From the NCBI GenBank assembly GCA_934045075.1, contig OW203734.1, positions 17,217,680 to 17,281,679 on the forward strand: 64,000 nt of DNA. The letters run 5' to 3'. Origin of the DNA: Yponomeuta sedellus (Eukaryota; Arthropoda; Insecta; Lepidoptera; Yponomeutidae). Of the stretch, positions 22,949 to 34,489 are shown piece by piece. Made by a program: the position numbers and the translations under genes. The notes below the pieces were generated by a model that had not been told where the DNA came from, searched no databases, and saw only the letters and a list, made by a program, of their open reading frames with translations. Every line of letters begins with the position of its first letter. Within the stretch, counting starts at the first letter, position 1.

Positions 22949-24475
22949 ATGGAGACTGGATTCATCAAAGGAAGTAGTTCTAACTTACCGAAGATAGATT
23001 CGTTGATGGTGGCAAGTTATTTTGCCCGAAATAAGGATTTTTGTGCAGCGGAGCTTAGAAACGTACAAATGTCATCGTAAGTACGTTTGAAATACCTACC
23101 TATAATTTTACATCACTACTTTTTATTAAATTATATTCACTTTACATAATTTTTGCATACTTTAATGTCATATTACAACTAACTATAACAAATTAACAAC
23201 AATGTGAAAAGTTAGGTTATGTAAAATTTTTATTGTACCTATATTTACGCTACCTACTTTCTCTATTCCAGATCTTCAAGAGAATCTTATGGCGATGATG
23301 CCGTAGGATACGTTCAGTTGAGAAGAGAATTGAACATTTGTACAGTGAAGTGCCGCGTGTGCCCTGAACACCAAGTTCGAGCTAAGCCGTATACAGTGAC
23401 TGTCATTGTGGATGAAAAAAACAGTCTTGTTATCAGCACACAATGCCACGCTTGTGCTGCATCAATGGGTGGGTGCAAACATGCTGTAGCATTTCTGATG
23501 TGGATGCACCGAAGAAGCGAAGAGCCATCATGTACTCAGATAGAATGTTACTGGAAAAAATCTCAACTATCGAAAGTGGGAACAACGCTAAAATTTATTA
23601 CAACCTCATAATTAACTAAGACACAAGCTTAAACCTCTTCAGATGCCAGTGTTTTTGACAAGTTTGTGGAACAGGCTACAGCGAAACGTATTCACAACTG
23701 TGCATTATTAAGATATGTGCAAAACATCACTAACGATGAAGGGCTTTCAATGTACCAGTTAGTGCAGAAATTTAAAGAAGCATGTAGTGATGACTTCATC
23801 AAGCAAATATCTGGCTTATTTACTACTGACTTATTAAAAAAGGTGGAGGAAAACACAAGAGACCGGACTGGCAGCAACTTGGTTTGGTCTGGTCGTTTGA
23901 TTTGTTGAGAAAGTTTGATTTGGTCGAATAACAGCTTCCAAGGCTTATGAAGTGAAAAAATGCAAAACAAGTGATGGTACCTTAGTATCATCATTGAATT
24001 TTCAATGGTATCATTGATAATGGGTGGCAACATTCCGGATACTCCAGCTATGCAACGTGGGAGAGCTTTGGAATGTAAGGTATTAAAAACTGTGCAAACC
24101 ATGCTCCAAAAAAGGATAAGGAAATGTGGTATTTTCATTAGCAAAGACTTTCCCATGATTGCCTGTTCACCAGATGGAATAGGCGAGCAGTTTCTTATAG
24201 AAAATGCCCCTATAATGAGAACACTAAAACATTATATACAGAATGGGAAACCCTCAAACAAATGTTATGTTATGACCAAATACAAATGTATGTTTGTGGT
24301 TATAAAAAGTGCTACTTTTGTGTTGCAGATGTTAATTTTCAAATTAATAATAAAGTAAATATTATATTAGTGGAATTTGATAAAGAATATGTTAGTTCTT
24401 TAATAAATTTTTTATTATTATTTTCGAAACAAAATATTTACCCGTTATTGTATAAAACAACAGATGAGTAAAAGA
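22949..24475 (+). pseudogene. SWIM / YqaJ-like exonuclease of the ISL2EU element, broken
   Basis: Second protein of ISL2EU transposons, related to phage lambda-type YqaJ recombinase exonucleases. Exon 1 is 22949-23076 (ATG; donor GTAAGT) and exon 2 starts at 23272 after TATTCCAG with matching phase. Encoded features in order: a SWIM-type zinc motif (CHACAASMGGCKHAVAFL), then the nuclease core with PAMQRGRALE and FPMIACSPDGIG. Two in-frame TAA codons fall near 23610 and 23631, a stop lies at 23908, and the frame shifts near 23910, 24010 and 24220, the last part reading in a third frame to 24471. It cannot make a full protein. The decay contrasts with the intact transposase next to it. Confidence 0.8.
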
Positions 24476-24547
24476 GAAAAAAATAAATAAACACCTCATT
24501 ATTTTTATTTTAGTGTTTTTATTTTCAGTTTCATATTATTTATATTA

Positions 24548-26909
24548 TCACTTATTAATTAATGAGTTTTGTAAATTTATAAGACCACAAGCAATAACTA
24601 TGACATCATCAAGTTTCCCTATAAGATAACTATTTACACAAGCATGTGGCTTTAAAAAAGAAAACTCTCTGATGCGTCTAATAACTCTCTCTATATGAAT
24701 CCTCAGACTTGCAATTTTTTTCGTCTCCTTTGCTTCTTCTTTAGATAATTTATTACCTGATACTACACTAGGTGGCCTTATTAGTTTACACCCAACCCTA
24801 AGTAATAGTGTTTCAACATGTTTAAAGCCTCGGTCAGCCATTACATGTGCCCCACTTGGTAAACAGTTAAGAAATTCACTATTTTCTACCAGACATACAT
24901 CACTGATTCTCCCTCCATAACCCTGTGAAATATAATTCACGAGTCCATTTGGTGTACTTGAAATCAGGTATTTTATGGTGTTGGCCTTTTTATACTCTGA
25001 CCATGTCAGAGATTGATTTAAGGCTTTACCAGGTTTTTGAATTTCAATTTGGAGACAATCTATTATGCAAGTTACATCATAATAATTTTTTCTAAATGCA
25101 ATGGGCAAACATCTTTTGATTGCCAACTTGTCTAAACTTACAATAAAAGGCCTCATAACTTCAGCTATTTTGCCTACACTTTCTGTAAATATTTTACATG
25201 CATATGACTTGCTTATTTCAAACTCATCAGAAAGTTCAGAAAACTTGCTGTCCAGTCGAATTTTCTTCAAACACAATAATATTTTGTGTTCTGGAATACC
25301 TGTATGCTCATGCATAATTTTAATTAAATCAAAACAATCTTTCGGTACACCTATATAGAACTGTGGATTTTTTTTTATTTTATGTACAGTATGTTCTACC
25401 ATAGATTTTAAATTAGGTATTTTTTTCAACTCATCTTTTAAACTAGTTGTGTCAGAAGAAGTTTTTGATATGCCTGATACAGATGGATTGTACATTGATG
25501 ATATATCACTGTCTGATTTGTCATCGTTTCTTAAGTTGCAGGATGCAATTGTTCTCAATAACTGTGGTTTTATAAATGGCTTCAACTCTGAAACTTTGAA
25601 TGGAGAAGTAGATATAGAAGTACTAGGAAACTTTATCGGAGAGGTTTGTCTTGTGCGTGTTTTAATTTCAGTCTGAGTAGTTTTACTGCGATATTTGGGC
25701 CTTATGTTTATCTGGGCTGCTTTATCAATTTTTGTTGTTTGTTGTTGCTCATGGAATGCATCTGAAAGACAAAGTTCTATTAAGACAGACATATACTAGT
25801 CCCCACCGAGGGGTCTCTTCCCTAAAGAAGGTCTAAGGCTTTGACTTGGCTTAAGGACTGCCATTGACGGCAGTCGGCACCAACTGCTTAACGTGCCTTG
25901 CGAAGCACGGATCAGTCAATCAAAAGTACTTTATCTCAAAGTTGGAAACTACATTCTACATCCTACTGACAACCTCTGTGGCGTAATGGTTAGCGCATCT
26001 GCTTACTATGCGAGAGGTCCTGGGTTCGATCCCCGGCTGGAGAGAAAAAAAATAACTCTTGGATGTTTACATGTTTGTGACGTAGCTGTTTCTCGTTCCC
26101 ACGACACAGGGTATCCTAGTGTGGGGCCAGAAACAATGTATGTGCCTGTATGTTAATGTTAATACATTCACAGGTAACATAGTTATTGAAAATAGTTTCA
26201 AGGGGTTAACAATAATTGTGGTACACAAAAAGTGCTTACTTTAACACCCTGAATTTACTTTATGGGGCTCAAAGGGTACTGACCTTCATGTTGATTAGGA
26301 ACTTCAATATTTAAATTTTCACTATGTTGAACTGCAGCTTTTCTTATGTCTTCTTCACATTCATTTATCAATGCGAGCCTTTGCCTTTTTGCAGCTGCTG
26401 GTCGGCAGCCATAGGTAGAGGTATTGGCCCTTGTTGGTTGGCAAGCAAACTTTGTAGGTAAACAACCAGGTCTCATCCTTATTCGACCTACCGAGCCCAT
26501 TGTTGTATATTGTACATAGTTTTCCATGTCATTTTGAAGCTGAAATTTGATGTGTTATAAAATGAGTTACGTATAGTGTACAAGTGTGTAAAAAGTTGAA
26601 ACAAGTTTTGCCACTTACATAACCTACAAAACTACCTATCTAAAACTATTTTGTACCTAAGTACATACTCGTTAAATTTTATCGTACAATACTTTTAGAA
26701 TATTTGGCTTAGGTACCTACATCAAAGTGGTCTTCACAAAAATAGCTGGTACTTGTAGATGACAATGATGTTGAACATCTTCTAGCAAGCGTTAGCCACT
26801 TTCTCCTTATTTTAGCAATTTTCGGAACATGTATGAACATTTTTTGCGGCGTACTTATTGACGTACTTTTACACATGGGTACTGCACAGCATTTGTACAT
26901 CGTATTCAT
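24548..26909 (-). CDS. ISL2EU THAP-DDE transposase, three exons, apparently intact
   Basis: Exons 26721-26909, 26284-26539 and 24548-25761 join in phase (donors GTAGGT and GTCAGT; acceptors TTTCAG and TTTCAG), giving 552 residues. Residues 1-63 and the start of exon 2 form a THAP zinc-binding domain: C8-x4-C13, then C58-x2-H61, followed by the GGRIR-like stretch SVGRIRMRPGCLP. Exon 3 holds a helix-turn-helix (ELSDEFEISKSYACKIF), and a DDE_Tnp_4-type catalytic core with D383 (IIDCLQIEI), D458 (HVMADRGF) and E506 (LRIHIERVIRRIRE). It would bind the element's ends and cut DNA in the nucleus. No stop or frameshift was seen. Domestication is an alternative, but the flanking inverted ends argue for a transposon. 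Confidence 0.85.
25800..25915 (-). mobile_element. 5S-type SINE fragment inside the ISL2EU intron
   Basis: ccccaccgaggggtctcttccct, ggctttgacttggcttaa.gactgcca and caactgcttaacgtgccttgcgaagcacgg match the full copy with an internal deletion. It lies in the second intron of the transposase gene. Confidence 0.6.
25972..26160 (+). mobile_element. tRNA-derived SINE (GTGGCGTAATGGTTAGC head)
   Basis: A box TGGCGTAATGGTTAG and B box GGTTCGATCCC are well kept, followed by a body (cacgacacagggtatcctagtgtggggccagaaacaatgtatgtgcctgtatgtta) found in reverse at 47083-47210. It also lies in the transposase intron, so it inserted after the transposon. Confidence 0.75.
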
Positions 26910-27180
26910 TTTAACACCTTTCAGAAAACTTATTTATTCGTAAGAATTCACTGAATATCAGGTTAACTTTCATAGAGCGCGAGATTGTTTATCGGTCTGT
27001 GACGTCATCATACTCACGCGTTAGTTTAGAACGTTTTGGCGGGAATTTTAAAAAGTAGTTTTAATTATGTATTTTTTTAGTAAAATATGACGTATTTTTT
27101 CATGAAATAATTTTTTTCGTGTTTAAATAGCGTCTATCTATGAAACAAAATCCATTCCGAACATTAGTCCACATCCCTAT

Positions 27181-27954
27181 TGAGCGCAGTACTTTCCAGT
27201 TTGCTCTCATAAATATGTGAATCAAACAATATTACGCGCAAGTTTCCTATTACAAATTTTTGAAGACTGCATAAATCTAATGTATATGAATCTCGTGTCA
27301 GTGTTTGTTTTGGAACTCCTTATATGGTAAAACAAAGTTACCGCAGTGAGATAGTATTATATTTAATGTATTACTTCTAATTACTACATTATTTTATGCA
27401 AGAGTTGTTTCGATGAAGGCTGTATGAATAATGTTAACTTTGTACGTTAAAAGTATTTTCTCCTGCAATTTATGTTGTCGTTCATGGAGTTAATTACTAA
27501 TTGAAGTGTCAGCCTTATCGACAGGTCCTTGCGCCATTTTTCCATGCCATTTTAACATTAAAATAAAACGATATAAAAAGGGCCACTGGCTATAACTTAC
27601 GGTGTTATTTTTATACCTGGCACTAGTATCGGTGTCTCGTGCTCTGATTAATTGTTTTAGCCTGTGTCATAATATTGTTTTAGTGCCCCTTTACTGCCCG
27701 CTGTGGTAACGGCTACTCGGTTTGTTCCTGGCACGTCTTGGACCTTGATATTCCATATGCCGTGGTTTACTGGCAGTAATACCGTAGCTTTATTACACTT
27801 GGTTTCATGTCTAAAAACATATTGCCTCGTTGTGTTTTGAATCACGCCAACCTTTCCGGACTTATCTTCCGTCTTACGTAACTAAAAACTTTAGTTTTTA
27901 TGTATACGTAAAGAGATAATTCATAATAGCTTCCTATGGCACCTTCACTCACAC
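27181..27954. other. Gene-free stretch
   Basis: No element or exon recognised. Confidence 0.35.
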
Positions 27955-28118
27955 TAGATGGTTGAAGAGACCACTCGAACACTGCAATGCCTGATATGTT
28001 GTATTTTAGATGGTGTAGGCTTGCGCAGCGCTTAAAGCATCCTGACAAATTAGTCGGCCTAACCCACAACTAAGACTTAATGTCAATACGCGCGGATCCA
28101 ACCAAGCCGCGGGTACGT
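27955..28118 (+). repeat. Dispersed ~165-bp repeat, copy 2
   Basis: Same orientation and order of words as 10701-10870, ending in gatccaaccaagccgcggg. Confidence 0.6.
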
Positions 28119-29150
28119 AACAAAACATGAGATAGTATTTAGACCCTTGGGGAACCACCCGACCATTCGTGGGCGCCCGATTTACGGAGGTTTCTGATGA
28201 CACAACTTGCTTGCAAATTGCCCTATAAAAGTTATTTGTGACTCCTCACTTCCCGTTTTGTGTATGCTATGGCCGATAAATTAGTTTTTATTCTTGACAC
28301 ATAATTAGGTTACATTCTGGAAAGTTCTTAACACCTTTTAATCGTATTTTCTAAGGTTAACCTTTTAATCGGTATATGCCATATTATGATCTGTTTCAGC
28401 TTAGAATATCTTCGATGTGTGACACCTCGTGTGTCAATAAAGAAATTAAAAAAGTAAATAAAAGCGTCGTCAATTTAAGTTCCAGGAGCGTTTATAAAAA
28501 GTCATAGCGGTAATCAGGTCTCGGTTGTATAGTTACAGCACGAAACAAGTTATTCGAAACTTGGATTACGTGAGGGTAATACAGAGGCAAGAGGTTTGTC
28601 GTGCACTAAATTAATTGCCCTCCAATGTTGTAATCAAATTTTACAGGGTTTATTAAATCCTCCTTTCGTGCCCTTTTATAACACTTTTTGTGTTAATAGG
28701 GCGTATTTTTCTGGCAGTTCTTACATCATCACCAAGTTTACTCACCTACTTAGAATAGATGCAATGCCCGATAGTTAACTTGGTGACGTTGACTTCGCAT
28801 GGCTATATTTCGAGTCTTATTAGCGGGGGACGCGAAACGTGACATATTTTTTTTTTGTGTCTTTAGAATAATAATGTAAGCCTTTATTAGATTTTTCATA
28901 CATAATAATGAACACATGCATTACAGTCTGTTAGCTTTTAGAATATACCTCGAGCTTTAGAGTAGGCTTCAGTTTTCGCCGAAAGCACACGAGTGTAATA
29001 CTACTTCCTGCTTTGTATAAAATTACTTCACTATTTTGAAAAGTTATGTGAAGTTATAAATAACAATACACAATACTGTATTACACGAATATATCCGATT
29101 CTATCTGATAGTAGCTGAGGTATGTTCTAAAAGCTAACAAACTGTAAAGA
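28119..29150. other. Gene-free AT-rich stretch
   Basis: No support for coding sequence. Confidence 0.4.
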
Positions 29151-29167
29151 AAAGTACATTAAATTAA

Positions 29168-29389
29168 TTGAATATTAGATTAATAAATTGTATGTATTGG
29201 GCGGGCCATCGAATCGTCACTGACTGGGTTCCGCGCGACGGATATCGCAAACGTGGCCGACCCAAGCGGAGATGGCGGGACGACCTCACGACCTTTCTGC
29301 CGGGCTGGCAGGAGGTGGCCATGAACAGGGAGGAGTGGAAGTCAAAAGGGGAGGACTTTGTCCAGAAGTGGGACACAATCGCTACATAA
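29168..29389 (+). pseudogene. LINE ORF2 C-terminal fragment
   Basis: A 73-residue frame has MYWAGHRIVTDWV, then RKRGRPKRRWRDDLTTFL and MNREEWKSKGEDFVQKW. The order WAGH...RGRPxxRWxDD...W is the signature tail of a group of non-LTR retrotransposon polyproteins common in insects. All enzymatic domains are missing, so this is a 5'-truncated copy. A short A-run follows the stop. Confidence 0.75.
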
Positions 29390-29395
29390 AAAAAA

Positions 29396-30221
29396 ATGTA
29401 TGTGAATTTTAAACATCTATTTTTTCTACATTACAATTCATCTTGAATGTGTACTCAGGGTATCCCTCTCCAGGAAATGCTTGGCCTCCCACAAGCCTTG
29501 AGTTTGTGGGGCGTTTGTGTTTGTGTCTTTAGATTAGTCCGATTAACAAATATTTTAAAACATATTAGCTCTTATGTGTCCTTCGCAAACTCTTTCACAA
29601 TGGTCATATTTTTGTTCAAGTTATCAGTCGAGCACTATACCGCATTATAAGACTTCTTTAACAGCGGCTGTCAATGATTCACTGGCTTCTATTGCATTTT
29701 TTGTCCACATTAAATTTACAGCCTCCGCCTTTAACCTCCACTTTTGACTGTACAATGGGCCCATGAAAGAAACAAAGACAGGTTATTTTATTTTTTCGCC
29801 TTGCTGCATAGCAATCATTCCGGCTATTCAGTGATTTTTAACTGTGTCTTTTTACACATTCCTGCAAAATTTGCCTTTAGATGGTTCAGAAGATTTGCTT
29901 AATACCATATTTAGATCTTCTTCTTTCTAAAAAGAAACTAAAAAGTTCATTTGTTTCAATTCATTCACAAGATTTTGCAGGAAAATTTTCCTCAGCCTGT
30001 AAGTCTCTAATAGGTAAATTAGTAGAGCTGTGGCACTCAGTACTTTAATCAGAGGTGTTTATTTCATATTAGGATTACGGTACATAAAGCCTTTATTAGA
30101 CAGATCTTGATCTTACAAGATGATGCCTAGATTATATGATAATCTCATTTTGGCAATATATCTCACAGGTAAGTAATAACTCGACGATCAACAATGTTAC
30201 TGCTAACTTACAAATATTATC
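29396..30221. other. Gene-free AT-rich stretch
   Basis: Nothing recognisable. Confidence 0.4.
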
Positions 30222-30362
30222 AAGGTAACACAAAACCTGTGAAGACTGTTTTTTCCATAAATTAACTGAGTCTGCGGATTGCATGTACAAATGAAATCCG
30301 GCGGGAATCGAACCCACTCTGTTTTGGTAGTCAAATGTAACCGCTAGACCAACAAGGCAGTA
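30222..30362 (-). repeat. tRNA-derived SINE fragment (family of 6243-6582)
   Basis: Reversed B box in gcgggaatcgaacccac and reversed A box in accgctagaccaacaaggcag; the body is largely lost. Confidence 0.6.
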
Positions 30363-30574
30363 ATTTTCTCAAGAACAAAAGTTGTTGTGACATTGCGCTT
30401 CTACGGTTTCTTTCATGATCATCATCCAAGATGAACTTCTGTGCAATCCTCAAGAAGGCATTTACTTTAATTTTCTGCAAAAACGCCTACGGCATTGTAT
30501 ATAATTTAGCAATAATCGTGACGGAAACTCTGGACGCTCAGTGCCTTCAGTTACTAGACGTGACCTTGGCTTAA

Positions 30575-31100
30575 CATAAAAAAACCGGCCAAGTGCGAGT
30601 CAGACTCGCGCACCGAAGGTTCCGTACAAACCTGTATTATAGACCTGAGTATTTGGTATGAATTTCAATTTAATACCTCTACGCGTTTATGAGGAAATGG
30701 GTAGTAAGTTTAAAATTATTAAAAAAATATATATTATGAGATGTAACTAAAAATTTATGGTTTTCGTAATATTTCCTTTATCTATGCTATAAGACGTTGC
30801 TTCGTACCAAATTTCAAGATTCTGAGTTCACGGGAAGCACCCTGTAGGTTTTGATTCCCTTGCAAGTGTCGAAAATTTGCGGCATAAACGGCTGTATCTT
30901 TTGATTGCGTTGGCTTAGAAGTTTGATTTTTTCATAGCTTCAAGGGACAGTAGACCTGAGTAATTGATATAAATTTCAGCTTCATACCTCTACGCGTTCC
31001 TGAGAAAAAGGGTCTTGACAGACGGACGGACGGACAGACGGACAACAAAGTGATCCTATAAGGGTTCCGTTTTTTCCTTTTGAGGTACGGAACCCTAAAA
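30575..31100 (+). repeat. Complete dispersed lepidopteran repeat (aaccggccaagtgcgagtc type)
   Basis: Starts aaaaccggccaagtgcgagtc and ends ggtacggaaccctaaaaaa, with a gacggacggacggacag run and aagggttccgtttttt near the end. This repeat is widespread in moth and butterfly genomes; its class is not settled to my knowledge. No ORF. Confidence 0.65.
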
Positions 31101-31597
31101 AACGAAGGTAGTTAATATTAATGAACATAGGAGCATTGTCGCTTATAATCCGGCCTTTGTATCACAATGCGATTCGGCTTGCGTAGATCTAGGACTAGTG
31201 ATAAGATACAGAAGGTTCAATTCAGCTTGAAAGTGCTTTCCTGCAACCATTATCGAGGTTTTAGATAAAAATATTTTCTGGTGTAGAGTAGTCTATATCT
31301 ATCTGTCTAAAATAAAAAAACTGTTCTATCTATATTATTCTTGTAGGTATCAGCAATCTTATCCTCCGGTTAACGACTGATCATGCGTTTTGACTCTTTG
31401 CCTTAGGAAATATATTATTTTATTGCGGATTGAAATGTGATCATCAATCCGCATAGACTGCTAAACACAGTCGATGCTAATCTAAAAACGTCGAAATTAA
31501 GGTAATTAGCCTTGCGAGTCATTAAAAAATACGGTCGTTAGATTTTTTTTTGACTAGGTATTCAGATTAATGCCCGGTATAGTTATGGGTGGCTCAT
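31101..31597. other. Gene-free stretch
   Basis: Nothing recognisable. Confidence 0.35.
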
Positions 31598-31765
31598 CCC
31601 ACCTATTATCATCGTTATCAACCCTTGTATGTCCCCACTGCTGGGGCACGGGTCTCTTCCTGCATCGCATGAAGGTTAGGCCATACTCCACCACGGGGGC
31701 CAAGTCCGGGTTGGTGGTTAGGCCATACTCCACCACGGGGGCCAAGTCCGGGTTGGTTATTATAT
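31598..31765 (-). mobile_element. 5S-type SINE 3' part with internal 42-bp duplication
   Basis: gtccccactgctggggcacgggtctcttcctgcatcgcatgaaggttaggccatactcc... matches the element end. The 42-base segment beginning ggttaggccatactccacca is present twice head to tail (31674-31715, 31716-31757). Confidence 0.65.
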
Positions 31766-32068
31766 TATCATCATCGACTTTAATTTTTTTTTGTTATTTC
31801 TGGTCGCTGACCGATGAAAAGGTAAAAACTGTTTTTGCGATGACCGTCAAATTATAAAGACAAAAAACTTATTGACCACATAATATGAAGTCTTGAGACT
31901 TATCGCTCATCTACATTGACTCTAGTCTGAACTGTATTTCAAAATCACATCTCAAAATCCTCGTAAAGATACCTTTTTTATTTAGCTGACCTTATTACGT
32001 CTGTGTATTTTATTTTATACGGGACTTTATGTCCTGAAATAAAAATATTAAATTATTATCATTGACGA

Positions 32069-32330
32069 CCTCGCCGGCGCAGCGGTTTGGCACACTGTCG
32101 ATATAACGGAAGGTCTCGGGTTCGATCCCCGGCCGGGTCAAACTAAGAAACGAACTTTTTTAGTTTGTCTCGGGTCTTGGATGTTCACTATGTATTTACT
32201 ATGTATATTAATACAATCATTAAATCTATCGTCGAGTTAGCACCTATAACACAAGGCATTTAGTTGAACTTAATATAGGCTTATCGAGATCTGTCTGTGT
32301 AATATGTTCATGAATATTTATTTATTTTAT
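32069..32330 (+). mobile_element. tRNA-derived SINE
   Basis: tRNA-like head with A box GCCGGCGCAGCGG and B box GGTTCGATCCCCGG and partly paired ends (GACCTCG / CGGGTC), then body gtctcgggtcttggatgttcac and a tail with tatttatttattttattt. Confidence 0.7.
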
Positions 32331-32632
32331 TTGCATATAAACCTCTGGTTCTTTATCTAAGTGTTATTTGGCTTTATTTCCACCTGAGATATAGCACTCA
32401 TTGTCTAACTTCACTCCGAGATTTTATGTCGACCTTAGGTTGTTGTTTTTATTGACTTCGCATATTTATCTCTCGACTATTTGCCAGAGTTCGTTAATAT
32501 TTTTTGCGACCTAATGAGGTCGTTGAACAGTAAATGATAACCGTGTCACTTTTGGGTATATTAAAACAAATTGACGTGGTTTTTGCCTGTGGATCGGGCA
32601 TGTTTGTTTGGAAAATCTTATACGGCTGAGGG

Positions 32633-32742
32633 TCGATTTCGGAATTGAAAATTTCACTAAGTAAATACTTTTTTGGGAAATTCAAAGAGACATCACTACA
32701 GATAACTATTTACTTAGCGCAATTCTCAGTTTATAAACTGCC
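32633..32742. mobile_element. MITE copy (same family as 45026-45138)
   Basis: gaattgaaaatttcactaagtaaatac and, inverted, atttacttagcgcaattctcagttt; inner termini match the better copy at 45026. Confidence 0.6.
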
Positions 32743-32930
32743 TATGAGTGGTGTAGCGGCGTGAGTATACGGTAATCATGTCACCAGTCAGAAACCTGAG
32801 TGATTGAGGTGTTCAACTATTTCGGCGCTCGAAATTGCCTGTCTGCGGTGGGCACGCATAGTAGTTAAGCCCTTACACAATATTTCTTACAGAAGGCCTG
32901 TGTTCTGAAGCGGGACGTATATAGCTACAT
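32743..32930 (+). repeat. SINE fragment
   Basis: gaaacctgagtgattgaggtgttca, cgaaattgcctgtctgcggtgggcacgc and agaaggcctgtgttctgaagcgggacgt match the family at 62620-62795. Confidence 0.55.
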
Positions 32931-34367
32931 AAAAAAACGTTTTGAATGAAGGCATTAAAACATAGCAAACAAGCCTGCCTGAAACAAGAATTAAACGAGT
33001 TCTTAAATGAAGTTAACATACACTCTCCATTATTCATTTATAATGTCTATGAAAGCGCTACAGGGGTCTAAATCAGTTAAGAGTCTTGAAATAATAAACC
33101 CTTAAGTCAATACTCAAATAAATTACAAATTAACAAATATATAAATAAACACCGATTTGTCTATAAATATATAGGTGACAAACAAACGGGCTTTACAAAA
33201 GTAATTAGAAAGTTTGAATATTTAATAGGTATTAGTAGGAGTGCTCAGCTAAATACTTGACATAAGGAGCAGCCACAAATCTCCCGCGACTTCATGATTG
33301 AACGTGCCACAACTGCTAATGATGGAGTGGAAATATTCAAACAGCGTCACCGGCATTAATGCTGCTCGTGTTAAGTTGAAGACACAATCTAAAGTTATCG
33401 CGTCACAGAAAGGTCCTCTGTCATAATTTGGTGGGTAAATATTCTCTTTTTTGTCAATACGAACATCTGTTGCCATGGTGCCAAAAATGCTACATCAGCT
33501 CATGAGCTTTTAGGATTTAGTCAGATTGTTTCAGAGCTGGTATTATCTACCTCAACGGCTCATATTTTTATCATCGGGGATCCTCGTCCAGCCTCTACCA
33601 GCAATCAGCAAATGTTGTAGATCGACTTCTCAGCTAACTGGCTGGCGACTTACGATTCTTTAATCTCTCGTTTTTATCGTTTGTTTAGAGTTAGATAGGC
33701 TATTCATAATGGAGTGCTTTGATATGGCAAAGAAGTATGTGTGATGTTTCTTTCAATGACAGATACGCAATAGTCTAATCAGACTGTTACTTGTTGTAAA
33801 TGCTCTGTGCTATTAAGCAGAAAACGTTGCCACTTAAAGAGAATGCAGTGACTAGTATTGTGTTGGTTTGGGCAAGTGAAACGGGTTAAGGAAGATCGAT
33901 GAAAGAAGTATATCGAGCTTACGTGGGTGGAAGGGGCGGCAAGGGACATCCCAGGCGGACATACTTCGACTAAATATGCGATGTAATAGCAATGCAATGT
34001 AGGAAGAGACCCTTGCCCCAGCAGTGGCGACATATAAGGGTTGATGTCGAATGCACAACACGTCAAGATATTATAGCTATGTAATCTGAGGAGTTCAATA
34101 ATATGCAAAGTTTGTTATCGAGCTGTCTAGTTCTATATGGAACTGAGTACCTACAGCTTGCCTACAGCGAACTCTCCATACTCTGTATTTTCTAGCCCGG
34201 AACATTTGGGGTGAGTTTCTACGTGATTTGGTTATCCAACCAATAGACGGGTAGGTATTTCAAAGATTGGAGGTTGGAATACGTTGAAATTCAAATCGGT
34301 TATTCAACCCTGTTGCCTCTTGCTTATTATAGGCTGTCACATTTAATTAACAGGTATTTTCTGATAT
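32931..34367. other. Gene-free stretch with a 5S-type SINE tail
   Basis: At 33990-34060 aggaagagacccttgccccagcagtggcgacatataagggttgatg is the 3' part of the 5S-type SINE on the plus strand. No gene. Confidence 0.4.
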
Positions 34368-34489
34368 AGTCAATCGAATATATTAAATACTGGGTGTTGG
34401 TGTTTATTTTATTAGGAATAACAGTGGCAGTCAATCGAATATATTAAATACTGGGTGTTGGTGTTTATTTTATTAGGAATAACAGTAGC
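34368..34489. repeat. Two tandem 61-bp units
   Basis: Copies 34368-34428 and 34429-34489 differ at a single base (gtggc / gtagc), so the duplication is recent. Confidence 0.85.

Larger units (their letters stand above)
22662..27178 (-). mobile_element. ISL2EU-type DNA transposon (4.5 kb)
   Basis: Ends acggatgttgac (22662) and, inverted, agggatgtggac (27178), lying just inside an AT dinucleotide on both sides (22660-22661 and 27179-27180). Imperfect inverted similarity continues inward (gaccgtatttaaa / gacgctatttaaa; gacgtcactgaccgctaaac / gacgtcacagaccgataaac near 22847 and 27007). It contains a minus-strand THAP-DDE transposase gene and a plus-strand YqaJ-like nuclease gene, the gene pair that defines this superfamily. 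The transposase appears intact and the nuclease broken. Confidence 0.85.

Noticed and set aside
23692..24156. 154-codon minus-strand frame
   Set aside because: It is the antisense shadow of the YqaJ-like pseudogene.
25972..26045. Functional tRNA gene
   Set aside because: Promoter boxes are good, but the acceptor stem does not pair properly and the sequence runs on into a repeated SINE body.
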